A stretch of DNA of 64,000 nucleotides from CAVTWH01 sp963738365 (GTDB lineage: Bacteria > Actinomycetota > Actinomycetes > Mycobacteriales > Micromonosporaceae): NCBI GenBank assembly GCA_963738365.1, contig CAVTWH010000008.1, forward strand, positions 457,112-521,111. The letters are read 5' to 3'. Position numbers and translations under genes: made by a program. Below the pieces are notes generated by a model, which ran no database searches, was not told the DNA's origin, and was given only the letters and a program-made list of their open reading frames with translations. Shown in pieces: positions 10,358 to 19,444 of the stretch (position 1 is the stretch's first letter; each line of letters starts with the position of its first letter).

Positions 10358-11382
10358 CGCCCGGGGGTCAGGCGGCTGGCCAGGTCGGCGACCTCGACTT
10401 CGTACTCCATCCAGCGGCGGTCGGGGCGGAAACCCAGCTCGGCGTTGACCTTGATGAGCGGCTCGTTCTGGTAGGCGTTCCAGGTCTGCACCTCGGTCAG
10501 CTGCGGCTCGGCCGAACGCAGCTCGAACAGCATCCGCGCCTTCAGCGCCCGGCCCAGGCCGTAGCCGCGGTGCGCCGGGACGATCACGGTGTCGTACTGG
10601 TCGGCGCGTGCCGGGCGCTGGGCCGGCACGACCACCTCGGTCAGCCCGGCCACCTTCCCGGTCGCCTCGTGGATGCCCAGCACGATGTACGGCCGCAGGC
10701 CGCGCGCGTGCAGCGTGGCCAGGCTGGCCCGCAGCCGCTCGGCATCGTAGGAGCTGGGGCGCAGCTCCAGGTCGCCCGGGTCGTAGTGGCCCCGGGTGAT
10801 CTCCTTGGCCTCCGCGTACGCCTCGTAGAGCTCCTCCGGCGGGCCGCCCGGGTAGTACTCCAGCCGGTAGCCGGAGCCGACGCCGTGGGCCATCTGATCC
10901 AGCCGCTGCCAGTCCACAGTGGACATGGTCAGCACGTTGCGGATCTCCACAAAGGCGCACCGGAACTTCAGCGCCTCGAAGAACGCGACCGCCGGCGTAT
11001 CCCCGATGACCTCGACGCCCATCGAGGCGACGCCCTCGGCGAAGGCCCGCCGGGTGGCCACCCCGACCAGGTCACGGCCGAGGCCCTTGCGCCGGGCGTC
11101 CGGGTGGACCACCACCTCCAGCACCCCGATGCGGTCCTCCAGCAGCAGGATGCTGGCCAGCCCGAGCGGCGCTTCGCCGTGCGCGGCAGCGCCCACACTG
11201 GACTCGATGAGCCAGCAGATGCGTCGTTCACCGGGCATGGTGATGGAGAGGTACTCCCGGAAGGCGTTCAGCCGCCACGGCGGATCGTCCGGCAGGTCGG
11301 CGGTGACCGCCGCGTTGAGCGTGGCCAGAACGGATTCGACCTCAGCGGACGGCGCGGTGCGGGGATCCCACTCGCGAACCAT
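10354..11382 (-). CDS. Tandem-domain GNAT N-acetyltransferase
   Basis: 342 residues with two GNAT folds. The first has LGLASILLLEDRIGVLEVVVHPDARRKGLGRDL (acetyl-CoA loop RRKGLGRDL) near residues 75-125. The second has VAGLTEVVVPAQRPARADQYDTVIVPAHRGYGLGRALKARML near 240-285. Substrate unknown. Mycothiol synthase (MshD) also has two GNAT domains but this protein does not show enough to claim that function. ATG 11382 was chosen over an upstream in-frame start because coding character begins there. Confidence 0.8.
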
Positions 11383-11495
11383 CACCTGTCTAGCTTGCCG
11401 ACAAAGACCCCCGAGCGGAAGTGCCACTCCCCGGAATCTTCACGCTCGGGGCAGCGTGAGTGACTTTCGGTCACGACCTGCCGGTTACCAGGCGT

Positions 11496-12929
11496 TCACC
11501 CTCCGCTTGCCGTCCGGCTGAGTTTGCCGTACTGGTCGGCGCTGGCGTAGACGCTCTGTGCGTAGCTCTGCACGCCGTTGTAGGACAGCACGGCGGCCCA
11601 CCAGTCGGCCGGCCTGGCCAGGTCGCGTCCGTTGGCGCACAGGTAGTTGGCGGCGGCCAGCGCGGCGTCGTTGAGGTCGGACGGGTCGCGTACCCCGTCG
11701 CCGTCCCCGTCGGCCAGGTAGGTCTGCCAGGTGGCGGGCAGGAACTGCATCGGTCCGATGGCCCGGTCGTAGGTCTTGTCGCCGTCCAGCTGGCCGAGGT
11801 CGGTGTCGTGGACCAGCGGCCGGCCGCCGGTCCCGTCCAGCGGCGCTCCGGTGATGAGCGGGCGTACCGTGCCGTCCGGCGCCAGCGTGGCACCGGCCGC
11901 GCTGCCGTGGTCGGACTCCACCTTGCCGATGCCGGCCAGGGTGGTCCAGCCCAGGTGGCAGCCGGGGGTGGTGAGCGCCACGGCCAGCTGGGCGCTGCCG
12001 TACGCCTTCAGCGCCGGCACCGGCACGCCCACCACGGCGGAGAGTCGCTGTGCCCAGCCGGTCAGCCCGTCCATCGGCCGGGCCGGCCCGCTCGGCGACT
12101 GGCTGGGCAGCACGGCGTCGTCACCGGGGATGCTGCTCTGATCGTCGCTGGCGGCCGGCGTGGGTACCGGCTGCGGCGCTGCGGTCGCCGCGCGGGGCGG
12201 GGCCGCGTGCCCCCGGGGCAGCATGGCGCCGGCCGCGACCGCCGCGCCCACCAGCACCACGAGCACGGCCAGGGCGGTCAGGAAGCTACCCAGCGGGGTA
12301 CGCCGCCAGGCCGCCACCCGCCACGCCGACTGCAGGCCGCTCATCGCCACGGCGGTGCCGCCCCGCCCGACGGCCCGCACCGCCCGGCGCGGCAGCGCTA
12401 CCCGCGCCCGACCGGGCGATACCTGCCCCGCGGAGGTGTGGGCCGGAGACGTCTGGCCGGAGGATGCCGGGACCGCACTGCCGGGGGATGCCGGGACCGG
12501 ACTGCCAGGGGATGCCGGGGCCGGGCTGCCGGAGGATGCCGGGGCCGGACTGCCGGGGGATGCCGGGATCGGACTGCCGGGGGATGCCGGGGCCGGGCTG
12601 CCGGGGGGCGCGCTGTGCCGGCCCCGCCGTCCGCCGGTGCGCGGCTTTGCGTGCCGGGGCACGCTGCCCGGCGGCCGGCCCGCTGCCCGACCGGCGGCCG
12701 CCGCGCCGGCTGGCGGGTCGTGCGCGGGGCCGGCGGCGGTCGGACCGGGTGGCTGGTGCTGCCCGCCACCGTCGACCGGCGCGCCGGTCGAGCCTGCCAC
12801 GGTGTCCGGCGTCAACTCGTCGGCGGGCAGCCCGGGGCCGGGCGGCGGGGTGGGCTCACGTCGCTGCTGACGGGGGGTGCCGGGACGTACCGTCCGTCCG
12901 CTGTGTTGAGTGTCGTCCCGCCCGCCCAC
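11496..12929 (-). CDS. Membrane-anchored lytic murein transglycosylase (SLT/MltB-like) with repeat-rich N-terminus
   Basis: 477 residues from GTG 12929. The first 190 residues are a disordered Pro/Ala/Ser region with 8-residue repeats (PGSPAPAS type), probably cytoplasmic. One transmembrane helix follows near 215-235 (FLTALAVLVVLVGAAVAAGA), then the extracellular catalytic domain. That domain has LAGIGKVESDHGS (catalytic Glu), RAIGPMQFLPATW and ANYLCANGRDL. DGDGDGVRDPSD is an EF-hand-like calcium loop. It cleaves peptidoglycan glycan strands. A GATACT box 7 nt before the GTG suggests a leaderless mRNA. A shorter start at the internal Met (MSGLQSAWRVAAWRRT) is possible. Confidence 0.85.
   Translation of the reverse strand: MGGRDDTQHSGRTVRPGTPRQQRREPTPPPGPGLPADELTPDTVAGSTGAPVDGGGQHQPPGPTAAGPAHDPPAGAAAAGRAAGRPPGSVPRHAKPRTGGRRGRHSAPPGSPAPASPGSPIPASPGSPAPASSGSPAPASPGSPVPASPGSAVPASSGQTSPAHTSAGQVSPGRARVALPRRAVRAVGRGGTAVAMSGLQSAWRVAAWRRTPLGSFLTALAVLVVLVGAAVAAGAMLPRGHAAPPRAATAAPQPVPTPAASDDQSSIPGDDAVLPSQSPSGPARPMDGLTGWAQRLSAVVGVPVPALKAYGSAQLAVALTTPGCHLGWTTLAGIGKVESDHGSAAGATLAPDGTVRPLITGAPLDGTGGRPLVHDTDLGQLDGDKTYDRAIGPMQFLPATWQTYLADGDGDGVRDPSDLNDAALAAANYLCANGRDLARPADWWAAVLSYNGVQSYAQSVYASADQYGKLSRTASGG
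12453..12607. repeat. 24-bp tandem repeat, about 6.5 copies
   Basis: Units of 24 bp (8 codons, PGSPAPAS-like) in the N-terminal linker of the transglycosylase, with single-base differences between copies. Confidence 0.9.
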
Positions 12930-12981
12930 GCCCGGCAGTATCCCACTGCGGGATGGACAGGTGTCGACCGGCCGATGGCGC

Positions 12982-12994
12982 TACCCTGGTCGCC
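12982..12994 (+). promoter_or_regulatory. -10 box TACCCT, predicted leaderless start
   Basis: TACCCT at 12982-12987 is 7 nt before the ATG of the zinc-ribbon gene. Confidence 0.45.
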
Positions 12995-13204
12995 ATGCCC
13001 CGCTACGAGTTCCGCTGCCGCGCCTGCGGCGACACCTTCGAGGTCAACCGGCCGATGAGCGCCTCGGCTGACCCGGCCGCCTGCCCGCAGGGGCACGACG
13101 ACACGGTGAAGCTGCTGTCCACCGTGGCGGTGGCCGGCCGGTCCGGCGCGGCGGCGCAGCCGTCCTCCGGCGGCGGCTGCTGCGGCGGGGGCTGCTGCTC
13201 CTGA
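12995..13204 (+). CDS. FmdB-family zinc-ribbon protein
   Basis: 69 residues. MPRYEFRCRACGDTFEVNRPMS and ACPQGHDD supply the CxxC...CxxH zinc ribbon of the FmdB/CxxC_CxxC_SSSS family. The C-terminus is unusual in being Gly/Cys-rich (GGGCCGGGCCS), which may bind metal. FmdB-type proteins are small putative regulators; no specific target is known. It is divergent from the transglycosylase. Confidence 0.8.
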   Translation: MPRYEFRCRACGDTFEVNRPMSASADPAACPQGHDDTVKLLSTVAVAGRSGAAAQPSSGGGCCGGGCCS

Positions 13205-13445
13205 CGTCCGGGTCCACCCGGATCCGAACCGCACCACGGTACGCCGGTCCGCCCGCCCGTGGTGACGTTGATCCGCGCCTCATCCGTACGCCGTCGGTTC
13301 CCCACCGTTCGGTGAAAGTTCCTGCTCAGCCGGCCTACGGTAGGCAGCCCGCAGGGTCGAAATACTCCGCACCGTTTCGCTGATAGGCCCCTGCCCCGGT
13401 ACCCGCCATCCTGATGTCGACTTCCAGGGGGGCGGAGGTTCGACA

Positions 13446-16412
13446 GTGGCACAGCACCACCTGCCATGTGGGCAGGTCACCTTTCTGTTTACCGATATCG
13501 AGGGCTCCACCCGGCTGGCGCAGGCACTCGGCGACGGCTACCGACCGGTGCTCATCGAGCACCGGCGCATCCTGCACTCCGTGCTCACCGCGGCCGGCGG
13601 GGTACACCTGTCGACCGAGGGCGATGCGCTGTTCCTGGCGTTCGCCGACGCCGCCACGGCGCTGGTCGCCTGCGCCGACGCCCAGCGCGCCCTGGCCGCC
13701 CACCAGTGGCCGGACCCGACGGTCCGCCCGCTGGTCAGGATGGGTCTGCACACCGGCACCGCCACTCCGGTCGGCACCGAGTACACCTCTGCGGAGGTCC
13801 ACCGGGCAGCCCGGGTGGCCGCCGCGGCGCACGGCGGCCAGGTGCTCTGCTCCGCCGCCACCGCCCAGGCCACCGGCCTGCCCCAGCGCCGCGGCGCCGC
13901 ACCCGCCGGCCTGCCGCAGGGCGCCGACCCGGGCGCCGACTGGCTGCGTGACCTCGGGCTGCACCGGCTACGCGGGTTCGACGGTCGGGAGCGGCTGTTC
14001 CAGCTGGTCAGTCCCGGGCTCGCCGGGGACTTCCCGCGCCCGCGTACCCAGCAGGAGAGCGCGCACAACCTGCCCGCGCCGGTCACCGCCTTCCTCGGCC
14101 GCGAGCGCGAGCTGACCGAACTGTCCGCCCTGATCGGCGAACACCGGCTGGTCACCGTGGTGGGCACCGGCGGAGCCGGCAAGACCCGGCTGGCCCTGCA
14201 GACCGCTGCCGACCGGGTGGACCGCTACCCCGACGGCGTCTGGTTCGTCGACCTGGCCGGCGTCGCCGAGGCCGGGCTGCTGCCCACCGCCGTGGCCAGC
14301 ACGCTGGGCCTGCGCCCGGAGCCGGGGCGGGCGATGCGGGAGACCCTGGTCGAGCACGTGTCCCGGCGCCGGATGCTGTTCCTGCTGGACACCTGCGACG
14401 CGCACCCGAGGGCGGCCGCGCACCTGGTCAGCGCCCTGCTGGCGGCCGGCGGCGGCGTCACCGTGCTGGCCACCAGCCGGGAGCCGCTGTGCCTGGCCGG
14501 TGAGGTGGCCTGGCGTACTCCGCCGCTGTCCCTGGTGCCGGCCCGGGACGGCGGCCCCAGCGAGGCGGTGCGCTTCCTGCTCAACCGGGCCGGATCGGCG
14601 CTGGGCGTCCGCTCGCCCGTCGGCCCGGCCCGGCCCGACCCGGCGGCCGTGACGACCCGGGCGGATGCCGCCGCCCGGCCGGTCCCGGCCCGGCTGGCCA
14701 CGGCCCGGCGGGGTACCGGCCGACCGGCCGACGCGGTACCTACGGCTGCCCTGCTCACCCCGCTGGACGCCGGCCCGGCCGGCGCCGGGATGCGCACCGG
14801 CCGGTCGATCAACGCGCTGCGCTACGGCGCCTATCCGGCCACCCGGGTGCGGCCCGCCGTACCCGCTGGTGAACCGGCCGCCGACCCGGCCGCGGTGGCT
14901 GACCTGACCCGGGTGGCCGCCCGGCTGGCCGGGCTGCCGCTGGCCATGGAGCTGGCCGCGGCCCGGCTGCGGGTGCTCACCCCGGCGCAGCTGGCCGACC
15001 GGCTGGACGACGTGGTGGGCACGCTGGACGCCGGACGCCCGGCGGGCGGCGTGGCCGACCGGCACGCCACCCTGCAGGCCACCGTGGACTGGTCGTACCG
15101 GACGCTGGACGCCCGGGCGGCCCGGCTGCTGCGCTGGCTGTCGGTCTTCGTCGGCCCGATCGACCTGCCCGCTGTGCAGTGGCTGCTCGACGAGGACCCG
15201 CTCGACCCGCTCGCCGTGCTGGTGGACAAGTCGCTGGTACAGGCGGAGCCGGCGGCCGGTGGGATGACGTACCGGCTGCTCGACCCGATCCGCTCCTACG
15301 CCGACCGGCGGCTGTCCGCCGCCGACGAGCAGGCCGGCGCCCGGGACCGGCACCTGGCCTGGGCCGGCTACGCCCTGGAGCGCGCCCAGCACGGGCCGGA
15401 CGGGGTGGCCGGCACGCTGTCGCTCTACGACATCGACCCGCTCGCCGGGGAGCTGCGCGCTGCGCTGCGCTGGGCCACCACCGGCGGCAGCGCTCGCGCC
15501 GGCCTCGGCCTGGTGCTGGGCATGGACCAGTGGTGGCGGGAGCGCGGGCTGGCCCGGGAGGGCCGGCACTGGCTCATCCGCCTGTACCAGCGGCTGGCCG
15601 ACAGCGGCGAGCAGGTGCCGCCGGCCGAGCTGGCCGCGGCGTACCACCTGCACTCGCTCCACGCCGGGGTGGACGGCGAGCACACCGAGGAGCTGCACTA
15701 CTCCCGGCAGGCCGAGCAGGCCGCCCGGGACGCCGGCTCCCCCGGGCAGCTCATCCGGGTCCTGGCCGGCCGCGGCTCGGCCCTGTCCGACCTGGGGGAA
15801 CGCGACGACGCCGAGCGCACCAGCCGCGAGCTGATCGCCCGCGCGCACGCCGAGGGGGCCGACGCGGACGCCCTGTTCGCCGTCTTCTGCCTGGCCCAGC
15901 TGCTGTGGCAGCGGGGCGCCCTGGACGAGGCCGCCGACCTGCTGGCCATCGCCCGTCCGATGGAGGCGGCCCGCCCGGCGGTACGCGGCCGGCGCACCGT
16001 CGACATGCTGCTCGGCATGGTCGCGCTGGCCCGCGTCGACCTGGTCGCCGCACACGACCACCTGGTGGTGGCGCTGCGCTCCCGGATGGCCTACGGCTTC
16101 CACTCCCGGGCCACCGAGACGATCGCCGCGTTCGCGGTGCGTTCCCGGCTGGGTGGGGACACGGTCACGGCGGCCCGACTGTTCGGCGCCTCGGACACCG
16201 CCCGGGCGCGGCTGCGCTGTAGCGCCGGCATGTACGGCCCGTACTGGGCCGGCGACCAGGCGGTCGCCCGGGCCACCCTGGGCGACGCCGACTTCGACCG
16301 GGCGTACGCGCAGGGCAGCGAGCTGACCCTGGAGGAGGCGGTGGCGCTGGCGCTGTCCATCGAGCACCCCGACCTGACCGGCGACTCGGTCCGCTTCGCC
16401 GTCGCCGGCTGA
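13446..16412 (+). CDS. Class III cyclase-homology / NB-ARC-type ATPase / TPR regulator
   Basis: 988 residues from GTG 13446. Residues 10-195 are a nucleotidyl-cyclase homology domain (VTFLFTDIEGSTRLAQ; STEGDALFLAF; GLHTGTATPVG). Residues 235-600 are an AfsR/MalT-like STAND ATPase with Walker A VVGTGGAGKTRL and Walker B MLFLLDT. The rest is a helical, TPR-like repeat region. Odd points: the position of the transition-state Asn in the cyclase domain reads His (EVHRAARVAA), and the purine-selecting Lys is absent. A Pro/Ala/Arg-rich insertion of about 90 residues (near 385-475) interrupts the ATPase. The cyclase domain may be regulatory rather than catalytic. There is no DNA-binding domain. Confidence 0.8.
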   Translation: MAQHHLPCGQVTFLFTDIEGSTRLAQALGDGYRPVLIEHRRILHSVLTAAGGVHLSTEGDALFLAFADAATALVACADAQRALAAHQWPDPTVRPLVRMGLHTGTATPVGTEYTSAEVHRAARVAAAAHGGQVLCSAATAQATGLPQRRGAAPAGLPQGADPGADWLRDLGLHRLRGFDGRERLFQLVSPGLAGDFPRPRTQQESAHNLPAPVTAFLGRERELTELSALIGEHRLVTVVGTGGAGKTRLALQTAADRVDRYPDGVWFVDLAGVAEAGLLPTAVASTLGLRPEPGRAMRETLVEHVSRRRMLFLLDTCDAHPRAAAHLVSALLAAGGGVTVLATSREPLCLAGEVAWRTPPLSLVPARDGGPSEAVRFLLNRAGSALGVRSPVGPARPDPAAVTTRADAAARPVPARLATARRGTGRPADAVPTAALLTPLDAGPAGAGMRTGRSINALRYGAYPATRVRPAVPAGEPAADPAAVADLTRVAARLAGLPLAMELAAARLRVLTPAQLADRLDDVVGTLDAGRPAGGVADRHATLQATVDWSYRTLDARAARLLRWLSVFVGPIDLPAVQWLLDEDPLDPLAVLVDKSLVQAEPAAGGMTYRLLDPIRSYADRRLSAADEQAGARDRHLAWAGYALERAQHGPDGVAGTLSLYDIDPLAGELRAALRWATTGGSARAGLGLVLGMDQWWRERGLAREGRHWLIRLYQRLADSGEQVPPAELAAAYHLHSLHAGVDGEHTEELHYSRQAEQAARDAGSPGQLIRVLAGRGSALSDLGERDDAERTSRELIARAHAEGADADALFAVFCLAQLLWQRGALDEAADLLAIARPMEAARPAVRGRRTVDMLLGMVALARVDLVAAHDHLVVALRSRMAYGFHSRATETIAAFAVRSRLGGDTVTAARLFGASDTARARLRCSAGMYGPYWAGDQAVARATLGDADFDRAYAQGSELTLEEAVALALSIEHPDLTGDSVRFAVAG

Positions 16413-16440
16413 GCACCACCCGGCCGGCGACGGCGCAGGG

Positions 16441-17472
16441 TTACAGGATGGTCCAGGTGTCGCCGCTGCCGAGCAGGGCGCCCAGTTCGTCGTCGAGGCT
16501 GCGGCTGCGGCCGGCTTCGGCGGTGCGTACCTGCTGCTGGACGATCTGGTCGTAGACCGGCCGGGCGACGTCCCGGAACACCCCGATGGGGGTGTGCCGC
16601 AGGTCCAGCCCGGGCAGCCGGGACAGCGCGAACGCGTACGCCGGGTCGGTCACGCCGACGTCGTGGCGCACGATCTCCGCCGGCGCCACCTCGGCGGTCG
16701 GGCGGACCGCCAGACCGAACGAGCCGGCCGGGTGGACCACGCAGGAGCCGCCGTCGGGGCCGAAGGTGATCGGCTGCCCGTGCTCCAGCCGGATCAGGTA
16801 GTCGTCCCGGGTGGCCGGCTCCTTGAGCGCGTCGAAGGCGCCGTCGTTGAAGATGTTGCAGTTCTGGTAGATCTCGATGAACGCCGACCCGTGGTGGTCG
16901 GCGGCGGCGCGCAGCACCGACTGCAGGTGCTTGCGGTCGGAGTCGATGGTCCGGGCCACGAAGCTGGCCTCGGCGCCCAGCGCCAGCGAGATCGGGTTGA
17001 ACGGCGAGTCGGCCGAGCCGACCGGGGTCGACTTGGTGATCTTGCCCAGCTCGGAGGTGGGCGAGTACTGGCCCTTGGTCAGCCCGTAGATCTTGTTGTT
17101 GAACATCATGATCTTCAGGTTGACGTTGCGGCGCAGCGCGTGGATCAGGTGGTTGCCACCGATCGACAGGGCGTCACCGTCGCCGGTCACCACCCACACC
17201 GACAGGTCCGGCCGGGACACCGACAGGCCGCTGGCGATCGCCGGGGCGCGCCCGTGGATCGAGTGCATGCCGTAGGTGTTCATGTAGTACGGGAAGCGGG
17301 AGGAGCAGCCGATCCCGGAGACGAAGACGATGTTCTCCCGGGGGATGTTCAGCTCCGGCATGAACGCCTGGACGGCCGCCAGGATCGCGTAGTCCCCACA
17401 GCCGGGGCACCAGCGGACCTCCTGGTCGGTCTTGAAGTCCTTGAGGGTGAGCTTGACCGGCGTCTCAGGCAT
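16441..17472 (-). CDS. korB: 2-oxoacid:ferredoxin oxidoreductase, beta subunit
   Basis: 343 residues. VRWCPGCGDYAILAAVQ and SGIGCSSRFPYYMNTYG provide cysteines for the 4Fe-4S cluster. VTGDGDALSIGGNHLIHA and NNKIYGLTKGQYSPT form the thiamine-diphosphate/Mg site. With the alpha subunit it oxidatively decarboxylates 2-oxoglutarate (or a related 2-oxoacid) to acyl-CoA and reduces ferredoxin. Its ATG overlaps the end of the alpha gene by 8 nt. Oxygen-tolerant homologues serve the TCA cycle in mycobacteria and Streptomyces. 2-oxoglutarate is inferred from family, not proved. Confidence 0.92.
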   Translation of the reverse strand: MPETPVKLTLKDFKTDQEVRWCPGCGDYAILAAVQAFMPELNIPRENIVFVSGIGCSSRFPYYMNTYGMHSIHGRAPAIASGLSVSRPDLSVWVVTGDGDALSIGGNHLIHALRRNVNLKIMMFNNKIYGLTKGQYSPTSELGKITKSTPVGSADSPFNPISLALGAEASFVARTIDSDRKHLQSVLRAAADHHGSAFIEIYQNCNIFNDGAFDALKEPATRDDYLIRLEHGQPITFGPDGGSCVVHPAGSFGLAVRPTAEVAPAEIVRHDVGVTDPAYAFALSRLPGLDLRHTPIGVFRDVARPVYDQIVQQQVRTAEAGRSRSLDDELGALLGSGDTWTIL

Positions 17473-19309
17473 TCTTGACCACTTCCTCCAGCACGGTCTC
17501 CAGCTCGGCGGCGGTGAACGGCAGCCCGCGGACCTGGTTGTAGGCGATCGCGTCGACCAGGTACCGGGCCCGGATCACCTGCGCCAGCTGGCCCAGGTTC
17601 ATCTCCGGGATGACCACCCGGTCATAGCTGGCCAGCAGCGCGCCGAGGTTACGCGGCAGCGGGTTGAGGTGGCGCAGGTGCGCCTGGGCGATGGCCTGCC
17701 CGCGCTGGCGCAGCGCCCGGCAGGCCGCCCCGATCGGTCCGTAGGTGGAGCCCCAGCCCAGCACCAGCACCCGGGCGCCGCCGTCCGGGTCGTCGACCTC
17801 GACGTCAGGGACCGGGATGGCCTCGATACGGGCGGCGCGGGTACGCACCATGAAGTCGTGGTTGGCCGGGTCGTAGGAGATGTCGCCGGTCTTGTCGGCC
17901 TTCTCCAGGCCACCGATGCGGTGCTCCAGGCCAGGGGTCCCCGGCACGGCCCACGGCCGGGCCAGCGTGGCCGGGTCGCGCAGGTAGGGCAGGAACTGGC
18001 CGTCCGGCCCGTTCGGCTCGGTGGCGAACTCGACCGACAGGTCCGGCAGGCTCGCCACGTCGGGCAGCAGCCACGGCTCGGAACCGTTGGCGACGTAACC
18101 GTCGGAGAGCAGGATCACCGGGGTCCGGTAGGTCAGCGCGATGCGGGCGGCCTCCAGCGCGGCGTGGAAGCAGTCGGACGGCGAGCGCGGGGCGATCACC
18201 GCCACCGGCGCCTCACCGTGCCGGCCGTGCAGCGCCATGTTCAGGTCGGCCTGCTCGGTCTTGGTCGGCATGCCGGTGGACGGGCCGGCCCGCTGCACGT
18301 CGATGACGATCAGGGGCAGCTCCAGGGCCACCGCCAGGGAGATCGTCTCGGACTTGAGCGCCACGCCCGGGCCGGAGGTGGAGGTGATGCCCAGCGCGCC
18401 GCCGTAGGAGGCGCCGAGCGCCACCCCGACCGCGGCGATCTCGTCCTCGGCCTGGATGGTGGTGATCCCGAAGCGCTTGTGCTTGGACAGCTCGTGCAGC
18501 ACGTCCGAGGCCGGGGTGATCGGGTAGGCGCCGAGCACCACGGGCAGGCCCGAGCGCACCCGGGCGGCCACCACGCCGAGCGCCAGCGCCTGGTTGCCGG
18601 TGATGTTGCGGTACGTGCCCGGCTGCATCTTGGCCGGCTTCACCTCGTACCGGACGGCGAAGTCCTCGGTCGTCTCGCCGAAGTTCCAGCCCGCCCGGAA
18701 CGCCGCGATGTTGGCCGCCACCAGCACCGGTTTGCTGGCGAACTTGCGCTCCAGGAAGGCGATCGTCGACTCGTACGGGCGCGAGTAGAGCCAGGAGAGC
18801 ATGCCCAGGGCGAACATGTTCTTGGCCCGCTCGGCGTCCTTCTTGGAGATGTCCAGGTCGGCCAGCGCACCCACGGTCATGCTGGTCAACGCGACCGGGT
18901 GCAGCACGAAGCGGTCCAGTGAACCGTCTTCGAGGGGGTTGCTGTCGTAGCCCACCTTGGCCAGGTTGCGCCGGGTGAACTCGTCGGTGTTGACGATGAT
19001 CTCGGCGCCCGGGGGCAGCTCGCGGACGTTGGCGGCCAGCGCGGCCGGGTTCATCGCCACCAGCACGTTGGGCGCGTCGCCCGGGGTGAGGATGTCGAAG
19101 TCGGCGAAGTGCACCTGGAAGCTGGAGACGCCGGGGAGGGTACCGGCAGGGGCGCGGATCTCCGCTGGGAAGTTCGGCAGCGTGGAGATGTCGTTGCCCA
19201 GTTGGGCCGTCTCGGACGTGAACCGGTCACCGGTCAACTGCATACCGTCGCCGGAGTCCCCAGCGAACCGAATGACCACACGATCCAACTGGCGGACCTG
19301 CTTGCTCAC
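17465..19309 (-). CDS. korA: 2-oxoacid:ferredoxin oxidoreductase, fused gamma-alpha subunit
   Basis: 614 residues. The gamma domain (about 10-195) starts VVIRFAGDSGDGMQLTGDRF. The pyrimidine-binding alpha domain follows (GNQALALGVVAARV; GAYPITPASDVLHELSKH; AEDEIAAVGVALGASYGGA; TSTSGPGVALKSE), and the C-terminal domain II has VLVLGWGSTYGPI. GTG 19309 was chosen because GGAGGTCGCAG lies just before it; an upstream in-frame start would add 13 basic residues. It is the first gene of korAB. Reduced ferredoxin from this enzyme is a plausible electron donor for the nuo genes nearby. Confidence 0.92.
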   Translation of the reverse strand: MSKQVRQLDRVVIRFAGDSGDGMQLTGDRFTSETAQLGNDISTLPNFPAEIRAPAGTLPGVSSFQVHFADFDILTPGDAPNVLVAMNPAALAANVRELPPGAEIIVNTDEFTRRNLAKVGYDSNPLEDGSLDRFVLHPVALTSMTVGALADLDISKKDAERAKNMFALGMLSWLYSRPYESTIAFLERKFASKPVLVAANIAAFRAGWNFGETTEDFAVRYEVKPAKMQPGTYRNITGNQALALGVVAARVRSGLPVVLGAYPITPASDVLHELSKHKRFGITTIQAEDEIAAVGVALGASYGGALGITSTSGPGVALKSETISLAVALELPLIVIDVQRAGPSTGMPTKTEQADLNMALHGRHGEAPVAVIAPRSPSDCFHAALEAARIALTYRTPVILLSDGYVANGSEPWLLPDVASLPDLSVEFATEPNGPDGQFLPYLRDPATLARPWAVPGTPGLEHRIGGLEKADKTGDISYDPANHDFMVRTRAARIEAIPVPDVEVDDPDGGARVLVLGWGSTYGPIGAACRALRQRGQAIAQAHLRHLNPLPRNLGALLASYDRVVIPEMNLGQLAQVIRARYLVDAIAYNQVRGLPFTAAELETVLEEVVKNA

Positions 19310-19444
19310 CTGCGACCTCCTCGCGTACCGGCGGATCACGGCACGCATCGTCCTCCCCGAAGCCTACGTCGCAGGGGGCTCCGATCGCCGCTGGGGTCCG
19401 CCAGGCGGGAGCGGTTGTCAGGTACCTGCCAGCTGTCCGGGGAG

